Made by a program: the position numbers and the translations under genes
Shown: positions 13,516 through 26,490 of the stretch, piece by piece
Layout: every line of letters starts with the position of its first letter
Position numbering within the stretch: the stretch's first letter is position 1
Notes under the pieces: generated by a model
The model's database searches: none
What the model saw: the letters and a program-made list of their open reading frames with translations, nothing else
Told to the model about the DNA's origin: nothing
Source of the DNA: Eriocheir sinensis
Lineage: Eukaryota; Arthropoda; Malacostraca; Decapoda; Varunidae
DNA: 64,000 bases
NCBI RefSeq assembly: GCF_024679095.1
Contig: NC_066544.1
Location: 4,360,024 to 4,424,023 of the forward strand
Direction: 5' to 3'

Positions 13516-13881
13516 CGACAGGCATTACGGAAGTCTAACATCAAGATCACAAAATTTCTATTACTATTTTTTACCAACTTTCTCTATCACTGTTGATATC
13601 CTCTACAAATCACTTTTTTACTGTTAGTCTCCTGTAAATCTTTGTCTCCTCTATTTTCTTCTTGTCAGTTAACTATTTTTCGTCACTTTGCGTCTCTGTC
13701 ATTTTTACTTTTACCATTTGGATAAGGAAATGATAAATGGTAAAGTCAGAAGATAAAGTAGATAAAATAAAGGAGGAGAATAAAGGTTCAAATTGGAAAA
13801 AAAAAATCGTATAGACAATAATAATGGGACAAACTCTTTCATAACCGCTGACGTTCATTTGCGGTTATTATTTATTTTTCC

Positions 13882-14007
<126 letters not shown>

Positions 14008-14240
14008 TCCTCTTCCTCCTGCTTTTCTTTCCTTCCTCTTTTCTTTTCCTCCCTTTCACCTCCTCTTCTGTGCTCATCTTCCTCTTCTGTCACTTTCTCC
14101 TCTGGCCCCCAACCCTCCCTTTCTCCCTTTCCCTCTCCCTCCATCCCTCCCTTTCCCTCGCCCCCCCCCCCCCCCAGGTTCTTCTCAAGCCTCCGGATGC
14201 CACGGCCTTTCGCTTAGACCGGAAATTAGTCATTCTGAAC

Positions 14241-14243
<3 letters not shown>

Positions 14244-14275
<32 letters not shown>
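14244..14275. repeat. (GA)n microsatellite
   Basis: About 16 GA units. Confidence 0.95.
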
Positions 14276-14279
<4 letters not shown>

Positions 14280-14430
14280 AAAGTTTGTCGGTCGTGAATT
14301 ACCTAAGAACAATTACAAGTGAATCCCAAACTCTGACGTCTCTTGAGGGAGGGAGACGAAGGGAGGAAAGGGAAGGAGAGAGGGAGATGGGAAGGGAGGA
14401 AGAGAAATAGGATGGAAGAAGGGGAGGAGG

Positions 14431-15050
14431 AAGGGTGTTGAGGATGGGAGCGTTAGCAGTGAATAGTGGTGGTGACGGTAGTTATGGGGGAAGAGTAGTG
14501 GTGATGGGGTAGTTTTGTCGGGTACTGGTGATGGTAGTTGTGGTACTAGGAAGAAGAGAAGTGATGGCTGTGGTGAGGGTACTGGTGATGGTAGTTGTGG
14601 TACTAGGAAGAAGAGAAGTGATGGCTGTGGTGAGGGTACTGGTGGTGATGGTGGTGATGAGGGTACTTGCGGTGGTGGTGATGGTGATTGTAGTTAAGTT
14701 CCCTCGTCAGTGGCTTGTAATCATGTGGTTGTGATGATAGGGGAGGGGGGAGGACGAGGGAAGGGGTGAAGGTGAGGGTTATGGAGGTATACAAAGGTTC
14801 TGTGACGGAGGGGAATGGGAGGAAGGGAAGGGGAGGAACGGTGCAGGTGGTAGGGTGGTGATGGTGGTGGTAGCTGGAGGGTAGTGGTGGTATAATAGCT
14901 GGTGTAGAGGTGGTGGTGATGATGGTGGTAGGTGGAGTAGTGGTGGTGGTGATGGTGGTAGTGGTGGTGGTGGTTGTGTTTGGAGAGGTGGAGTGATCGT
15001 GGCAGCTGGATGTGGTGGTGGTGGTGGTGGTGGTGGTGGTGGTGTCTGCG
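14431..15050. repeat. Cryptic GGT/GAT triplet repeat with a 57-bp tandem duplication
   Basis: GTGGTG, GATGGT and GTAGTG words fill about 600 bp. Within it a 57-bp unit beginning GGTACTGGTGATGG occurs at 14521 and again at 14578, with a third partial start at 14635. Because 57 is a multiple of 3 the frame stays open, but the product is only Gly/Val/Asp-rich simple sequence. Confidence 0.88.
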
Positions 15051-15129
15051 GCAAGTCTCTGCATCCTCCAAAGCTGCAATAAATAAATGAAATACCTAAT
15101 ATAAACACGCCACGGGGCAGAACAAGCAT

Positions 15130-15310
15130 GACGTTGGCCTAGATTTAGTGACACACCTGGCGGCCCACAACAGTCGGCTAATTAGGACACCTGTGACTCC
15201 CTTCCCCCCATTCACCCGTCCCCCACCCCCGGCTACCTCCTCACCTGTCCCACGTCTGCCGGGCTAATGGGCTCATGCAAATCAGCCAGCGGAGGGCGGG
15301 ATGAAAATAA
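15130..15310. promoter_or_regulatory. E-box, TAATTA and octamer island
   Basis: CACCTG at about 15155, 15189 and 15243, CTAATTAGGACACC at 15179-15192, and the octamer ATGCAAAT at 15275-15282 occur in 150 bp of otherwise unique DNA. This is the densest set of such motifs in the window. Enhancer function is inferred only. Confidence 0.3.
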
Positions 15311-16677
<1,367 letters not shown>

Positions 16678-16955
16678 TCTCTCGGATAGATGGGAGATGC
16701 CTTTAACGTAGACAAGTGCCAGGTTCTTCAAGTTGGAACGAAATAAAGTTCGACTGAGGAAATGGGAGACATTAACACACACACACACACACACTTATCT
16801 ATTTATCTATCCATGTCTGTCTGTCAAAATCGCTCAAACCTCAATTCTCACAGCAATGCATCAATGCACCAAATAAAGAGAAAATAATTGGTCAAGTTAA
16901 TAAGTTCGAGGCCAGACACTGATTTTGAGAGAGAGATAAAGATGTAGTACTTTTC
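16678..16955 (+). mobile_element. Decayed CR1/L2-like LINE fragment
   Basis: Directly after the (CT)n tract, 16683-16745 matches nearly base for base the LINE copy at 53172-53232 (the stretch encoding DRWEMPFNVDKCQV). After a (CA)n interruption, 16826-16885 matches the region around 53300-53360 and 16935-16950 matches 53405-53420. The fragment is short, full of indels and not translatable. It is a second, older copy of the same family. Confidence 0.85.
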
Positions 16956-17110
16956 CTTCTCCTCATCCCCTTTATTTATCTATTTATCTATCTGTCTGTC
17001 TGTCCCTCTATCGTCGCTCAATTCCTCTTCTTCCCTATTTTCCTTCAAAACTTTAATGAAAAAATAAGTTATCAAGTTAATAGACAATTTTTTTGAGAGA
17101 GAGTTGAGAA
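16795..17110. repeat. Diverged direct duplication of about 178-180 bp
   Basis: TATTTATCTATC followed by GTCTGTCTGTC occurs near 16800 and again near 16978. TCAAGTTAATA occurs at 16892 and 17072, and TTTGAGAGAGAG at 16923 and 17092. The shared order points to an old tandem duplication that includes part of the LINE fragment. Confidence 0.55.
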
Positions 17111-17915
17111 GAGAGAAGAGAAGACAAGTCAAAGTTGATGAATGAAAACAGATAAACGAAGAACAGAAATCACACTTTGAGAATATTTTTGTAATTACAT
17201 CTGGGATTAAGAAAGTTTTTTACATTTGCTTTTACTTTATGGCACATTTGGGAAGGAGGAGAGAGAGGAGGAGGAGAAGGAGAAGGAGGAGGAAGAGAAA
17301 GAGGAGGAGGAGGATTGGCAGGAGGCGGAGGAGGAGAAGGAGGAGGACGAAGAGAACGAGGAGGAGGAAGAGGGGGAGGAGGAGGAAATTTTGAAGTAAA
17401 GATCAATGCAGTACAACTCTATTCGTGTTCAGATTGTCTAATATCTCACTCTAAACAAGGAAAACTGTTTAAATAGTAATATACTAAATCAAAAAAATAT
17501 AAGAGTCCTAGTCTACCTTGATGAAAAATAAAGGTACGCAGATTAAAACAGAAAAGCCGACAACTAAGTAATTACCGAAGATCATATGTCATAAGGCGCG
17601 TCGCTTCACTCACCCGCCGCCTCCACTCCGGACGGTCCCCCAGAGCTAACCTCCATGCATCCTCCATTCTATCTCAACAGTACAGATAAAGCCTTACACA
17701 CATCAAATCAATCATGGAAGCGGACAGGGAGAAGGGTAATAGGATGGAACTGACGTGACATTTCAAACAGCAGCTTATCAGAGAATGGGGAAAGGAAGGC
17801 GGGGGGGTGGGGGGGGGGGGTCTGTCTACAGCGGCGGCCGGTGCATGATGGGATGGGGAAGGGGAAAGGTCGCCGCGAGATGATGGGTAACTCTGACCTT
17901 TGAGGAATGAAGCTT
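17111..17915. other. Intergenic; purine patch and G runs
   Basis: A (GGA)n-type purine stretch at 17250-17395, AT-rich unique DNA to 17700, then GC-rich DNA with long G runs at about 17803-17820 leading into the minisatellite. No gene seen. Confidence 0.55.
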
Positions 17916-19835
17916 AGGGAGGCGAGTAGGGAAGGCCATGAAGGGGTAGGATTGGGCACAGCAGGTCAGGGAAGGTTAGGGGAACGTGTAGGGAAGGCCA
18001 TGAGGGGTAGGTTGGGACACAGCAGGTCAGGGAATGTTAGGGGAGGGTATAGGGAAGGCCATGAGGGGTAGGTTGGGACACAGCAGGGCAGGGAATGTTA
18101 GGGGAGGGTATAGGGAAGGCCATGAAGGGTAGGGTAGGATACAACAAGCTAAGAAAGGTTAGGGAAGTGTGTAGGGAAGGTCATGAAGGGTAAGGTAGGT
18201 CACAGAAGGCTAGGGTAGGTTAGGGGAGCGTGAAGGGAAGGATATGAAGGGTAGGGTAGGGCACAGAAGGTTAGGGGAGCGTGTAGGGAAGGCTATGAAG
18301 TGATAGGATTGGACACAGCAGGTCAAGGAAATGTAGGGGAGCCTGAAGGGAAGGGTAGGGTACAACAGGTTAGGGTAAGTTAGGGGAGCGTGTAGGGAAG
18401 GCAATGAAGGAAAGAGTAGGGTATAACGGGTTAGGGTAAGTTAGGGGGCGTGTAGGGAAGGCCATGAAGGGTAGGGTAGGGTACAACAGGTTAGGGAAGG
18501 TTAGGAGGCGTGTAGGGAAGGCCATGAAGGGTAGGGTAGGGTACAACAGGTTAAGGAAGGTTAGGGAAGAGTGTAGGGAAGGCCATGAAGGGTAGGGTAG
18601 GGTACAACAGGTTAAGGAAGGTTAGGGAAGAGTGTAGGGAAGGCCATAAAGGGTAGGGTAGGGTACAACAGGTTAGGGTAAGTTAGGAGGCGTGTAGGGA
18701 AGGCTATGAAGGGTAGGGTAGGGTACAACAGGTTAGGGTAAGTTAGGAGGCGTGTAGGGAAGGCTATGAAGGGAAGGGTAGGGTACAACAGGTTAGGGTA
18801 AGTTAGGAGGCGTGTAGGGAAGGCTATGAAGGGAAGGGTAGGGTACAACAGGTTAGGGTAAGCTAGGAGGCGTGTAGGGAAGGCCATGAAGGGTAGGGTA
18901 GGGTACAACAGGTTAGGGTAAGTTAGGAGGGGTGTAGGGAAGGCCATGAAGGGTAGGGTAGGGTACAACAGGTTAAGGAAGGTTAGGGAAGAGTGTAGGG
19001 AAGGTCATGAAGGGTAGGGTAGGGTACAACAGGTTAAGGAAGGTTAGGGAAGTGTGTAGGGAAGGCCATGACGGGTAAGGTAGGGTACAGCAGGTTAAGG
19101 AAGGTTAGGGAAGTGTGTAGGGAAGGCTATGAAGGGTAGGGTAGGGTACAACAGGTTAAGGAAGGTTATGGGAGAGTGTAGGGAAGGCTATGAAGGGTAG
19201 GGTAGGGTACAACAGGCTAAGGAAGGTTAGGGAAGTGTGTAGGGAAGGCCATGAAGGGTAGGGTAGGGTACAACAGGCTAAGGAAGGTTAGGGAAGAGTG
19301 TAGGGAAGGCCATGAAGGGTAGGGTAGGGTACAACAGGCTAAGGAAGGTTAGGGAAGAGTGTAGGGAAGGCCATGAAGGGTAGGATAGAGTACAACAGGT
19401 TAAGGAAGGTTAGGGGAGAGTGTAGGGAAGGCTATGAAGGGTAGGGTAGGGTACAACAGGTTAAGGAAGGTTAGGGGAGAGTGTAGGGAAGGCTATGAAG
19501 GGTAGGGTAGGGTACAACAGGTTAAGGAAGGTTAGGGAAGAGTGTAGGGAAGGCCATGAAGGGTAGGATAGAGTACAGCAGGTTAAGGAAGGTTATGGGA
19601 GAGTGTAGGGAAGGCTATGAAGGGTAGGATAGAGTACAACAGGTTAAGGAAGGTTAGGGGAGAGTGTAGGGAAGGCTATGAAGGGTAGGATAGAGTACAA
19701 CAGGTTAAGGAAGGTTAGGGGAGAGTGTAGGGAAGGCTATGAAGGGTAGGATAGAGTACAACAGGTTAAGGAAGGTTAGGGGAGAGTGTAGGGAAGGCTA
19801 TGAAGGGTAGGGTAAGGTACATAAGGTTACGCAAA
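17915..19835. repeat. 60-61 bp minisatellite array, G-rich, about 31 units
   Basis: A unit of the form GGGTAGGGTAGGGTAC-AACAGGTTAAGGAAGG-TTAGGGAAGAGTGTAGGGAAGG-CCATGAA repeats for 1.9 kb. A homogeneous 60-bp subtype (with TTAGGAGGCG) occupies about 18661-18960; 61-bp subtypes (with TTAGGGAAGAG) occupy 18480-18660 and 18960-19835; the 5' part (17915-18480) is more diverged. The minus-strand open frame at 18612-18968 exists because the 60-bp unit keeps phase. It encodes a 20-residue Tyr/Pro/Leu repeat and is not evidence of a protein. The unit carries GGGTAGGGTAGGG, giving G-quadruplex potential on the + strand. Confidence 0.95.
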
Positions 19836-20760
19836 GCTAGGAAAACATAGGAAGGCGTTTCTTAGTAATCACAGGAGAGCAAGGAAAAGGAGGAAAGTAT
19901 AGAATGGTTAAATGGTGAAGAAGAAGCAAATGGAAATGTGATGAGGGGATTTTAGTCAGCACGTGGATACTATAAGATCAATGACGTGTCAAGATACAGT
20001 GTACCTCGGCTTATATTGATGAAAAGGCTTTTTGAAAATACATATGTAATTTACTGAGCTGGTCAAATCAGCAACTGAATCTGTTATTATGTACTGCTAT
20101 ACTGTTATTATGGACCCTGCTGATCAGGTTACTTACTCGCTTACACTGAAAAGATTTGCAGCCACGAACATCAAGGCATTGCTGGTGAAAAGCCGAGACG
20201 AAGCAAGTTCCAGCTCCGTTACGTATTTACGCTCTCTAAAGGTTTCCAACTTCCAAGTGTTTTACAGAAACTTTTACTGTGACCGCGATGTGTTCCACCA
20301 TCGATTTGAAAGCTTTCAAAAATCATCGCAATATTTAAAGTCCACTGAATGCAATTTTTTCTATCCAATAAATCGAAACAAATATCCGTGAACTCATGCT
20401 CCAATTAAAAAAAACACTGGTATCATTAATATTGTATCATTCTCCAAATAAATAATTTCCTTAAAGCACTATTAATTATTTCATATAACGCATATGCTGG
20501 TTGAAACTTTAATCTAAGTCTATATTAATCACTACTTGTAAGGATTTTTCGGTGTTCTTTTGGAAGAAATGGTTAAAAAACTAGACCCCGAACACCTTGT
20601 TATAAGAATACTCTTCTCATTCCCCGTACGACACGAGGAAAGGCAAAATGAACAGCACCTGAGGAATAAATCATGCTCAACAAAAATAAGTAACACCATG
20701 CAAGCTAATGTAAACAATTCCAGTGATGTACTGCTGCTCTGAGTATTAGTACGAGCAGTA
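19836..20760. other. AT-rich unique stretch
   Basis: Balanced-composition DNA with a plus-strand frame at 20089-20391 (100 residues) and one at 20560-20742. Neither shows a domain I recognise, a signal peptide or splice context. CAGTGTACCTCGGCTTA at about 19998 resembles a DNA-transposon end, but I found no inverted partner. I leave it unassigned. Confidence 0.4.
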
Positions 20761-20770
20761 GCAGCAGCAC

Positions 20771-20771
20771 C

Positions 20772-20818
<47 letters not shown>

Positions 20819-20945
20819 TAGTGTAGTAGCTGTAGTAGTACTAATAGTTATAACTAGTAGTAGTAGTTGTAGTAGTAGCACTTGTTTTAGTAGTAATAGT
20901 CGTAATAGTAGTAGTGGTAGTAGGAGGAGGAGGAGGAGTATAGTA
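20771..20945. repeat. (TAG)n imperfect trinucleotide repeat
   Basis: GTAGTAGTAG core with AGC, ATA and AGG variants. Confidence 0.9.
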
Positions 20946-20962
20946 ATAGAAGCAGTATCACC

Positions 20963-20963
<1 letters not shown>

Positions 20964-21003
<40 letters not shown>

Positions 21004-21137
21004 CCCGTTACATTCACTCTCACGGCCCGGCGCGGGAATCGATGCTCCGCTGAGTGACTGATTGATCGGCCGGACCCGCGCCTCCAATTAATTCGTGATT
21101 ACCTGATTACAGTGACGGCCGGGCGGGGCAGGGCCAG

Positions 21138-21180
<43 letters not shown>
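20964..21180. repeat. Two (CA)n tracts around a GC-rich island
   Basis: (CA) about 19 units at 20964-21002 and about 21 units at 21139-21180 flank a 135-bp GC-rich island that contains AATTCGTGATTACCTGATTA. Confidence 0.9.
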
Positions 21181-21182
<2 letters not shown>

Positions 21183-21999
21183 CTCCCATATACGAACAGC
21201 CCCTCCCCCAAAAAAGATGAACGCTATCACAGGCTCCTCCCCCTCCCCCCCCCAACGTACAGTGGAGGTCAACAAAGTAATACATCGACGGCTACACAGT
21301 ATTCTACCTTTCCATTTAGTTTTTTTTCCCTCTACACTGGTTTAACAAGATAGAAATTAATGGAAGTATATAAAACCAAAAAATAGCCAGGGAGACCAGT
21401 TTCTTTCCGCCTTTGCCTTCCTGCTAGTCTGTCTGTCTGGGCTTGTACGTATATGTTGATTTCTAACGTTACTTGTTTTTCATTTTTTCACTCTTCAGTT
21501 CACCTCCTTAATTTGTCTTCTTTCGTTCTTTCTGTCATTCTCCTTGGCCCAGTTCAACAGTCCAACACAGTCATTGTATAAGCTCCCAAACCAAACTATA
21601 TTCTCGACAATGATCCGTTTTTTTCTACTCAGTACCAATTACTAAAGAAATGTCCTGTGTGGTTTCCTAAGATTTCCTCCTTTTTATGTCAACGCCAAAC
21701 ACTAAAGAAGGAATTTTCATAGTATTTTGTGTTTCGTTGGGGAGCTTACAAACTTAATGTATTGGACTGTGAAACTGGCCCTTTACTTTCTTACCTTACA
21801 GGCGTCTCACCCTTCCCATGCTTCCTTTTTCTACCCTAAGCTCGTTCATGTCCTGCTCCGTTCTCCCTTTCCTCTACTCTTCCTTTCCCTTAACTTTTTT
21901 CTTCTTGCACATTACTCTGGCCACCAGCCTTCTCTATCTCCTCTTTTATTCCTTAACTCTTCTCTCCACCCCTGCTGTGCCTGTATTTTGTTTTATATT

Positions 22000-22000
<1 letters not shown>
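21181..22000. other. Intergenic, pyrimidine-leaning
   Basis: Mixed DNA becoming C/T-rich after about 21780. It contains TATATAAA at about 21368. No coding region is supported. Confidence 0.5.
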
Positions 22001-22272
<272 letters not shown>

Positions 22273-22379
22273 CCCCTCACACACGCGTCTCCCTCAAGTA
22301 GCCACGCAATTACCACTCTGTTTACTCTCGAGGCAAATTAAAAAAACTATTTACCAGTTTTTCTCGGCGGAGGTTCTGT

Positions 22380-23760
22380 AGACACCCCATTTATGATTCA
22401 TGGGGGAGAGGGGAGGCGAGGGTGGCATGGGGAGGGGGAGAGGGGAGGCGAGGGTAGCTTGGAGAAAGGGGAGAGGGGGGGAGAGGGAAGCATGGGGAGG
22501 GGGGAGACGCATGGTATCATATAAGAGAGAGGGGACGAAGGAAGGAAAGGGGAGAGAAGACGAAGAGTAGTATGGGATAAGGGAAGGACGGGGAGGTAGC
22601 ATGATTGGGAGGAGGGAGAGGAGAACGGATAGATTGAGGATGGGGGGAGACTCAAGGTATCATAGAAGAGATGGGACGAAGGAAACAAGGGGGAGAGAAG
22701 AAGAAGAGTAGCATGGGATAAGGGATGGATAGGGAGGGGGAGACCAACTCGCAGCATGAAGTAGGATGGATAGGGAGGGAACATGGGGATGGGGAAACGT
22801 AGGGTAGCATGTGACAAGGGGTGAAAGAGAGGATAGCATATGGGGAAGGTGAGAAAAACGGGTTGCATGTGGAAATGGTGAATGGGAACGGATCATAAGG
22901 AGAGGGGTGACGAATCGAGGAAGAAGAAAAAGGAGAAGAGGAGACTGGTATAAGGGAGATGGGGAGACGAAGGAAGCAATGGGAGAGGGTAGATAAGGGT
23001 AGTAGGAGGTAGGGAGAGAGAACAAAAGAAATATAAAGGAGGAGGAACAGGAGGAATCAAAGATAACAAGAAGTAGAGAAGGCGAGATTGGGAGCATAAG
23101 GAGATAAGGGAGACTAAGAAGAATATTAGAGGGGAGATAAACTTTGGTAGGAGGAAAGATGTAGATAAAGTAAGATACCGAGGCTGAGGAGCGAGAAGTA
23201 TAGGGATAAAAAAGAAAGCTGGAGATGACTGGAGAAAGAAAAAGTGTTAGAAAATGATAAGAGAAAGAAAGTGCATTGAAAGGGAAGACTTACATAGGAC
23301 ATGATGGAGCTTAGGTTAGACCGTTAGAGGAAGGAAATATGACAGGAGTGAGACGCTTGAAAGGTAAAAGGGTGAAGCAAGGAATAAATAAAGATGGGGA
23401 GGGAGGCAAACTAAAGAAGATAAAAAATAGAGACGAGTTGAAGAGTGAACTGAAAAAAAACAGAACGGTATAGACGTCATCATATACGTACAAGGTGTGT
23501 AGAGAAGACATCATAAACGCAAAAAATTACTGCAAGGAAAGTGTACGAAGGCATGAAATCAATAATATAAATGGAGAAAGGGAGGAACGGGTATAGGATG
23601 GAAGGGAGGAAGGGTTGGAGAGATGCAAGAGGGTTTAAGATACTGCGAGGAAAGAGAGATAAAAACTGCAAAAAAGAAAAGTAACATGATTGAGAGAAAC
23701 TGGAAAACGGGAAGGAAGGGGGGGTGGAGAGAGAGAGAGAGAGAGAAGGGGACGATTTTG
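22380..23760. repeat. Polypurine-rich domain
   Basis: About 1.4 kb dominated by GGGAGAGG, GGAAGG and AGAAGG words. A 34-bp phrase (GGGGAGAGGGGAGGCGAGGG) recurs at about 22403 and 22437, and GATAGGGAGG and CATGGGGA phrases recur. Opposite-strand frames are Ser/Pro/Leu-rich artefacts. Confidence 0.85.
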
Positions 23761-23814
23761 AGTACATACCAGCTCTTAATGACTTAAATGGTTAGTGATG
23801 AAAGGATGACACTT

Positions 23815-23919
<105 letters not shown>

Positions 23920-24049
23920 TTAGGCAGACAGACAATTAGTTAAGCGAAAAGTTCTTAAGTGTGTAAATGTCTCTTTTGTTTTTATTTTCTTGTTCTTTTC
24001 CTCCAGTATTTTTCTTTATATACATTACAAGAGGAGAATCAGAAACAAA

Positions 24050-24280
24050 ATTCATCACCATCACCATAACTACCACCACCACCACCACAACCACATCCAC
24101 CACTCCCCTACCCAAGCCAATCTTTCCCTCTCTAACCACCACCATCATCACCATCACCACTACATACAGCCATCAACACCACAACCACCATCATCACTAC
24201 TCACCACCACCACCACAAACCACTACTATCCCAACCACCACCAATACCATCACCACCACCACCACCACCCAAGCCCCAGC
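24050..24280. repeat. (CAC)n/(ACC)n imperfect repeat
   Basis: CACCAC, CATCAC and ACCACC triplets. His- and Thr-rich frames across it are repeat artefacts. Confidence 0.9.
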
Positions 24281-24399
24281 TCACAAAGTGGTCACGGTAT
24301 ACTCATTCCTCCCCTCCACGGCTCGCCCATGAACCGCCTGTTTGTTCACCTCTCACGCCGCCCACTCGGCCCGCCCGTGTCCTTAGATCCGGCCCAGAC

Positions 24400-24485
24400 G
24401 TAAAATTTTTCAGGTGTTTCACTTCACCTCTCAGACACGCTAATTAGTCCCTCTCTCACCTGCCCGCCCGCCACACCTGAGTCGC
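24400..24485. promoter_or_regulatory. E-box and TAATTAG island
   Basis: CAGGTG at about 24412, GCTAATTAGTCC at 24439-24450, and CACCTG at about 24458 and 24474 lie between a GC-rich patch and a G run. Regulatory role inferred only. Confidence 0.25.
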
Positions 24486-24488
24486 GGA

Positions 24489-24500
24489 GGGGGGGGGGGG

Positions 24501-24556
<56 letters not shown>

Positions 24557-24800
24557 CGGGGTGAGTCAGTCAGCTCACCAATTTTAAAACAATTAGATTT
24601 TATGCCCATTAACCTATGACCTGACTTCTCCTCCTCCTCCTCCTCCTCCTCCTGCTCCTCCTCCTCCTGCTTCTGCTCCTTATCTTCTTCCTCCTCGTCT
24701 TCTTTCTCCTTTTCCGCTGCTTCTTCGCTTTCTCCTCTGTCTTCACCTTTCTCTCTCCCTCCTCATTTTTCTACTCTCCCTCTTCTTCCCTCTTTGTTTA
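24489..24800. repeat. G run, (GA)n, then (CTC)n
   Basis: A run of about 13 G at 24489-24501, (GA) about 25 units at 24505-24555, a 75-bp unique spacer, then CTC/TTC triplets at about 24630-24780. Confidence 0.9.
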
Positions 24801-25580
24801 CCTCTCAGAACATGATTGCTTAAAATAGTAGTACAGCGTCGTGCCACGGAAAAGATACCTTCGTTGGGGGCATAATCGTGTGAGGAGCGGCTCAAGCGAT
24901 CAACCTCTTTACGATGAAAGGAACAGAAAACGACTACGGGGTGATTCGATGCAAGTCCAAGTATCTGAACAGCGTGAAATCAGTCACTCCACGTGTTTCA
25001 GCTCCAAACGGACATGCTAACAATACAGATAAACTAATAGAAGCAAGACGCTACAACACAGACACTAGCAGGAGTTTTATTTTTTCTCGAATTTAGTTAT
25101 CCGGCATCGGTAAAAAAAAAAAAAAAATTTTCCTGCAGAAATATAGTGCAAAAGTTATCGTGTTAAAGTATTCTATAATCTTTTCTTCGTTGGGGCAGGA
25201 GTAAATAGAACATAAATATACGTAGGTTTAGGCCTTTAATCTGTTCTCCAAATCAATAACGTTAGTGACTGATACGTAAAATCACCACAAAAGGCAACCT
25301 CGTAATAAGTCAGTGGGCCATCTATTGCCTGCTCTTTCAAGTTTACAAGCTTCTCTATCCTCGCATCCTTCTTATACTCACATTCTTTATTTTTTCCTCG
25401 TTGCTCATTCTTCTTACCTCACTCCATCACCCCCCCTCCTTCCTCCCCCCCTCCTTCCTCCCCCCTCTCTCGTCAATCATCGTAAACGTGAATATAAACT
25501 TGATCGTTATTTCCGGCTTGCATTCCAGTGAACTTGCAATTATTTTTTCATTTTTGTGTGTTGAATTTTTGTATAACTGT
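24800..25580. other. AT-rich unique stretch
   Basis: Balanced DNA with a run of 15 A at about 25111. The phrase CTTCGTTGGGG occurs twice (about 24859 and 25188). A 60-residue plus-strand frame at 24914-25096 has no recognisable feature. C-rich (CCTTCCTCCCCC) repeats lie at 25430-25470. Confidence 0.4.
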
Positions 25581-25581
25581 C

Positions 25582-26010
<429 letters not shown>

Positions 26011-26158
26011 CCCCCCCCTCCCTACAAGAAGAGGCAGTAAAGCAGGACCACCTCGGAACCTAACTCTACTTTAATTACTTCAACTTTTATTGGATTGGTA
26101 AAAGTTACAGTTTTCTGATTGGCCCAAAGAGGAGCAGGAGCAGGAGGAAGAGCAGGAG

Positions 26159-26178
26159 GTGGAGGAGGAGGAGGAGGA

Positions 26179-26238
<60 letters not shown>

Positions 26239-26262
26239 AAAGAAGAAGAAGAAGAAGAAGAA
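26159..26262. repeat. (GGA)n-(GCA)n-(GAA)n triplet repeat
   Basis: Three triplet classes follow each other, with a core of about 18 GCA (CAG-class) units at 26181-26236. A poly-Ala or poly-Cys frame exists, but nothing around it supports a coding exon. Confidence 0.93.
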
Positions 26263-26490
26263 AAGAAAGAAGAAAATGAACAAAGGAATAAGAAATTTAC
26301 ACAGGAGAGGAATCTAAGAAATAGTAGTTTTTTAAGGGAAAAATAGTTTCCGCTATCGTCAATACTATTTATTACTTTTTTTTATAACAAAGGAGGCAGC
26401 TCAAGGGCACAAAAAAAGGAAACAATAATAAAAAAAAAACGCTACTCGCTGCTCCTAAAAAAGAATCATAAGAGGTGGCCGAAAGAGAGG

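Noticed and set aside
18612..18968. A 118-residue minus-strand frame with a 20-residue repeat
   Set aside because: It is open only where the minisatellite unit is exactly 60 bp and breaks where units are 61 bp. It is a property of the tandem DNA, not a repeat protein.
17915..19835. CRISPR-like array
   Set aside because: Units are tandem with no unique spacers, the period is 60-61 bp, there are no cas genes, and the context is animal nuclear DNA.
20089..20391. A 100-residue frame in AT-rich DNA as a host gene or DNA-transposon remnant
   Set aside because: No domain, no paired terminal repeats for CAGTGTACCTCGG, and no splice structure that I could recognise. Left as unassigned.
26119..26346. 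A poly-Ala/poly-Gln coding repeat
   Set aside because: The GCA tract sits between GGA and GAA tracts in intergenic DNA with no adjoining coding sequence.
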